A stretch of 7,087 nt of DNA from JBHIBR01 sp046759145 [NCBI: Nitrospinota bacterium] (GTDB taxonomy: Bacteria > UBA8248), in NCBI GenBank assembly GCA_046759145.1, contig JBHIBR010000096.1, positions 1 to 7,087 of the forward strand, in the 5' to 3' direction. Of this stretch, positions 6,301 to 7,087 are shown in pieces; the first letter of the stretch is position 1; every line of letters begins with the position of its first letter. A program made the translations under genes and the position numbers. The notes below the pieces were generated by a model. That model did no database searches and had not been told where the DNA came from. It saw only the letters and a list, made by a program, of their open reading frames with translations.

Positions 6301-6863
6301 TGGGGAAAGGGACGGGGCTCGGCCTGAGCGTGGTCATCGGCATTGTGAAGCAACACGGGGGGGAGGTCGCGCTGGAGAGCGAAGAGGGCGTCGGGACCAC
6401 CTTCTCGGTCACACTCCCCGCCGGGGGCCGGGGAGCCGGCCCGGTCGTTTATCCTCCGGGGAGGGTGCCCGCGGAAGAGCTCCGGGCCCGGAGCATCCTC
6501 GTCATCGACGACGAGCCGGACCTCCTGGAGGCCCTGCGGGAGGGCATCGAAGCCTGCGGGGCCCGGGTCGCGAAAGCCCGGGATGGCGAGGAAGGTCTGC
6601 GTCGGGTTGGGGAGGAGAGCTTTGACGCCATCCTCTGCGATGTCCGCATGCCCCGGATGAACGGGGCGCAGTTCCTCGAACGCCTCCGCGAGGTGAGGCC
6701 CGAGCTGGTCCGCCGGGTGGTCTTCATGACCGGAAGCGACCTGCAACAGACGCGCCTCGCCCCGAGCGCCCTCGCGGGCCACCCCGTGGTGGACAAGCCG
6801 GTGGAGCTGGAGAAGCTAGTGGGGCTCCTGGCCTCGGTGTGTGGAGGCCGGGTGGTGGCCTAA
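3318..6863 (+). CDS. Membrane-bound hybrid sensor histidine kinase (Cache-like, GAF, GAF, PAS, HisKA, HATPase, receiver)
   Basis: This sensor kinase of 1181 residues autophosphorylates on histidine and can pass phosphate to its own receiver and to partner regulators. A positively charged N-terminus leads into transmembrane helix 1 (about 19-40). An extracytoplasmic region (about 42-284) follows and ends at transmembrane helix 2 (about 286-312). That region looks like a Cache-type ligand sensor: it ends PLFDIYGRPIGLMTVG, a common Cache ending. Two GAF-like domains (about 325-478 and 490-648) and a PAS domain (about 656-775, with FNQGAEETSGYRAEEVMG and ILRDITEHK) follow, then a coiled coil. HisKA carries H828 in AGVAHELNNPLA. 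The ATPase has an N-box VVWHLVNNADDAL (934-946, with His937 at the usual first Asn), G1 DTGVGI (972-977), F-box FDPFF (986-990) and G2 GKGTGLGL (996-1003). The C-terminal receiver (about 1058-1175) has D1064-D1065, acceptor D1108, T1138 and K1160. No HPt domain is present. The domain order is secure; the ligands and the Cache assignment are inferred. Confidence 0.95.
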   Translation: MPDGRFARFNPRRLDPPRRAFAILSAFLFFVFVLASMIPLHAWRFAEVAWEEARDSLERQASLLRHELSRELNEVELAARAVAAQATVQAYLAEPRVGTAFLLDLGLDRVSFLRADGTPLSAYEFEESGARRLPAEEAARALRPGKDPRLPFGGLQVQGEPPHLVARAVQAVTAAGQNFGYVVADRAIGQEFLDRFQLATGVQASLYAGDVGVASSLGDARGQPLAGARAEPEARELLSQKRAGFFVGQVGGTSYLKRATPLFDIYGRPIGLMTVGIPYASVAEELRVILWNLGLLAGLSFLATSLVGCVVWRRARREELEARATLRMLQAIPGGGPPERLVEEGMRVLGADRCLVWLFHPEGRGLRPRHSVGLSPVFLQGLEEWRDELHTARYAREPSLEEPTILEDTSRLPTSARREAISREGIRSAIIQSLRWGGENRGSITFYYNRRRRFNGYDIARSRFVADLVAVALETQQLLARESRRAQQMGSLVGAIEAIVTGPESLEGTVGTVLSCALNILGTDRGTIWRVGKEGKREDFVSQGIPEEQLALARGRTRELPSGRILEERTREPIYFADVREQEEFPLLRELGEREGFRGYIQLPLLYQGRLLGGFSVHFPEARALSREELESARLFADFAAVTMERARMLEVLRASEERFAGILDIAEDAIISVDEAQRIILFNQGAEETSGYRAEEVMGKPLDILIPPHFVEAHRAYIRNFGDSPVSTRRMSVRGEISCRRKDGTEFAAEASISKLELGGERVFTAILRDITEHKRAETELKRLHAEALETSRALQQALDDLRQAQARMIQTEKLSALGQLIAGVAHELNNPLAIIQGFAELWVRSEKTGPAVRERAGKILDHARRCERIVQNLLSFAREHRPVRVPVSVNEPLERVMELRAHQLSLDQIQVELRLAEDLPLVHADPHQLEQVVWHLVNNADDALLAKEGERRLTIETGSSEGWVCMRVSDTGVGICREHLDRIFDPFFTTKEMGKGTGLGLSVVIGIVKQHGGEVALESEEGVGTTFSVTLPAGGRGAGPVVYPPGRVPAEELRARSILVIDDEPDLLEALREGIEACGARVAKARDGEEGLRRVGEESFDAILCDVRMPRMNGAQFLERLREVRPELVRRVVFMTGSDLQQTRLAPSALAGHPVVDKPVELEKLVGLLASVCGGRVVA

Positions 6864-7087
6864 GAGGAGAGGAAAGCCGGGTTCGGGAGCCGAGCACAAG
6901 GGGGGCACTGCCGCCGCGTTCACGGCGCGAAGGAAGGCGATGCAGAAATGGCTGGCCGGGCGCCTGACAAAAAGCGCTTCCCGCGACCGACCAAAAAACT
7001 CTTGTGGGGGGAGGGCTTCTGTGGTAAGAGGTGAGGCGTTCCTTGGAGCTCGAAGCGCCGGGGTCGGCATGTCCGGGAGGGCGATGC
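6864..7087 (+). other. Intergenic region after the hybrid kinase
   Basis: No gene is supported. CGCCG (6912-6916) and CGGCG (6923-6927) could form a 5-bp hairpin about 50 bases past the kinase stop, but no T-tract follows, so a terminator is not established. AAGCGCTT (6972-6979) is a short palindrome, and short A-runs follow it to about 6998. An ATG at 7069, or one at 7084 after GGGAGGGCG, may begin a downstream plus-strand gene, but too little remains to judge. An antisense open frame across this stretch has no recognisable domain and overlaps the end of the kinase, so it is left out. Confidence 0.5.

Noticed and set aside
6912-6927. Terminator after the hybrid kinase
   Set aside because: Only a 5-bp stem is possible and no T-tract follows it.
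6816-7070. Small minus-strand open frame of 84 codons at the window end
   Set aside because: It overlaps the kinase 3' end, has no recognisable domain or clear ribosome site, and is rich in Pro, Arg and Ala like the other antisense by-products.

Overview
The window comes from a bacterial chromosome with visibly high GC. It is densely coding, and all four genes in it are signal-transduction genes. A membrane-anchored Cache-like/GAF/GAF/PAS hybrid kinase, a sigma-54 activator and an HD-GYP response regulator together suggest a Gram-negative or otherwise deeply branching soil or sediment bacterium (deltaproteobacterial, NC10 or Rokubacteria-like). That taxonomic guess is an inference from style only. 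No RNA gene, CRISPR array, insertion sequence or phage gene is visible.

Layout. Bases 1-1132 (minus strand) hold the first about 377 residues of an NtrC-type sigma-54-dependent response regulator; its DNA-binding end lies outside the window. A short divergent region follows, with an AT-rich core at about 1240-1315. On the plus strand, 1421-2620 encodes a receiver plus coiled coil plus HD-GYP response regulator, predicted to be a c-di-GMP phosphodiesterase. An intergenic stretch of 300 bases (2621-2920) contains a strong imperfect hairpin at 2751-2781 and a second AT-rich core at about 2816-2866. Next comes a stand-alone receiver of 122 residues (2921-3289). After 28 bases it is followed by a hybrid sensor histidine kinase of 1181 residues (3318-6863) that carries its own C-terminal receiver. 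The last 224 bases hold no gene I can support; a downstream gene might begin at the very edge.

How the genes may work together. The only kinase in the window is next to three separate response regulators and is fused to a fourth receiver. The simplest reading is one sensory input (periplasmic Cache-like domain plus cytoplasmic GAF and PAS domains). It would feed a sigma-54 transcription output, a c-di-GMP hydrolysis output and a stand-alone receiver that could act as shuttle, sink or protein-interaction switch. No HPt protein is visible, so how phosphate moves between receivers is open. The pairing is inferred from gene proximity and has not been shown.

The sequence-level oddities most worth following are these: the HD-GYP motif reads GYL instead of GYP, with Glu for Asp just before it; the kinase N-box has His in place of its first conserved Asn; and a gapped AT-rich motif is shared by the two plus-strand upstream regions.
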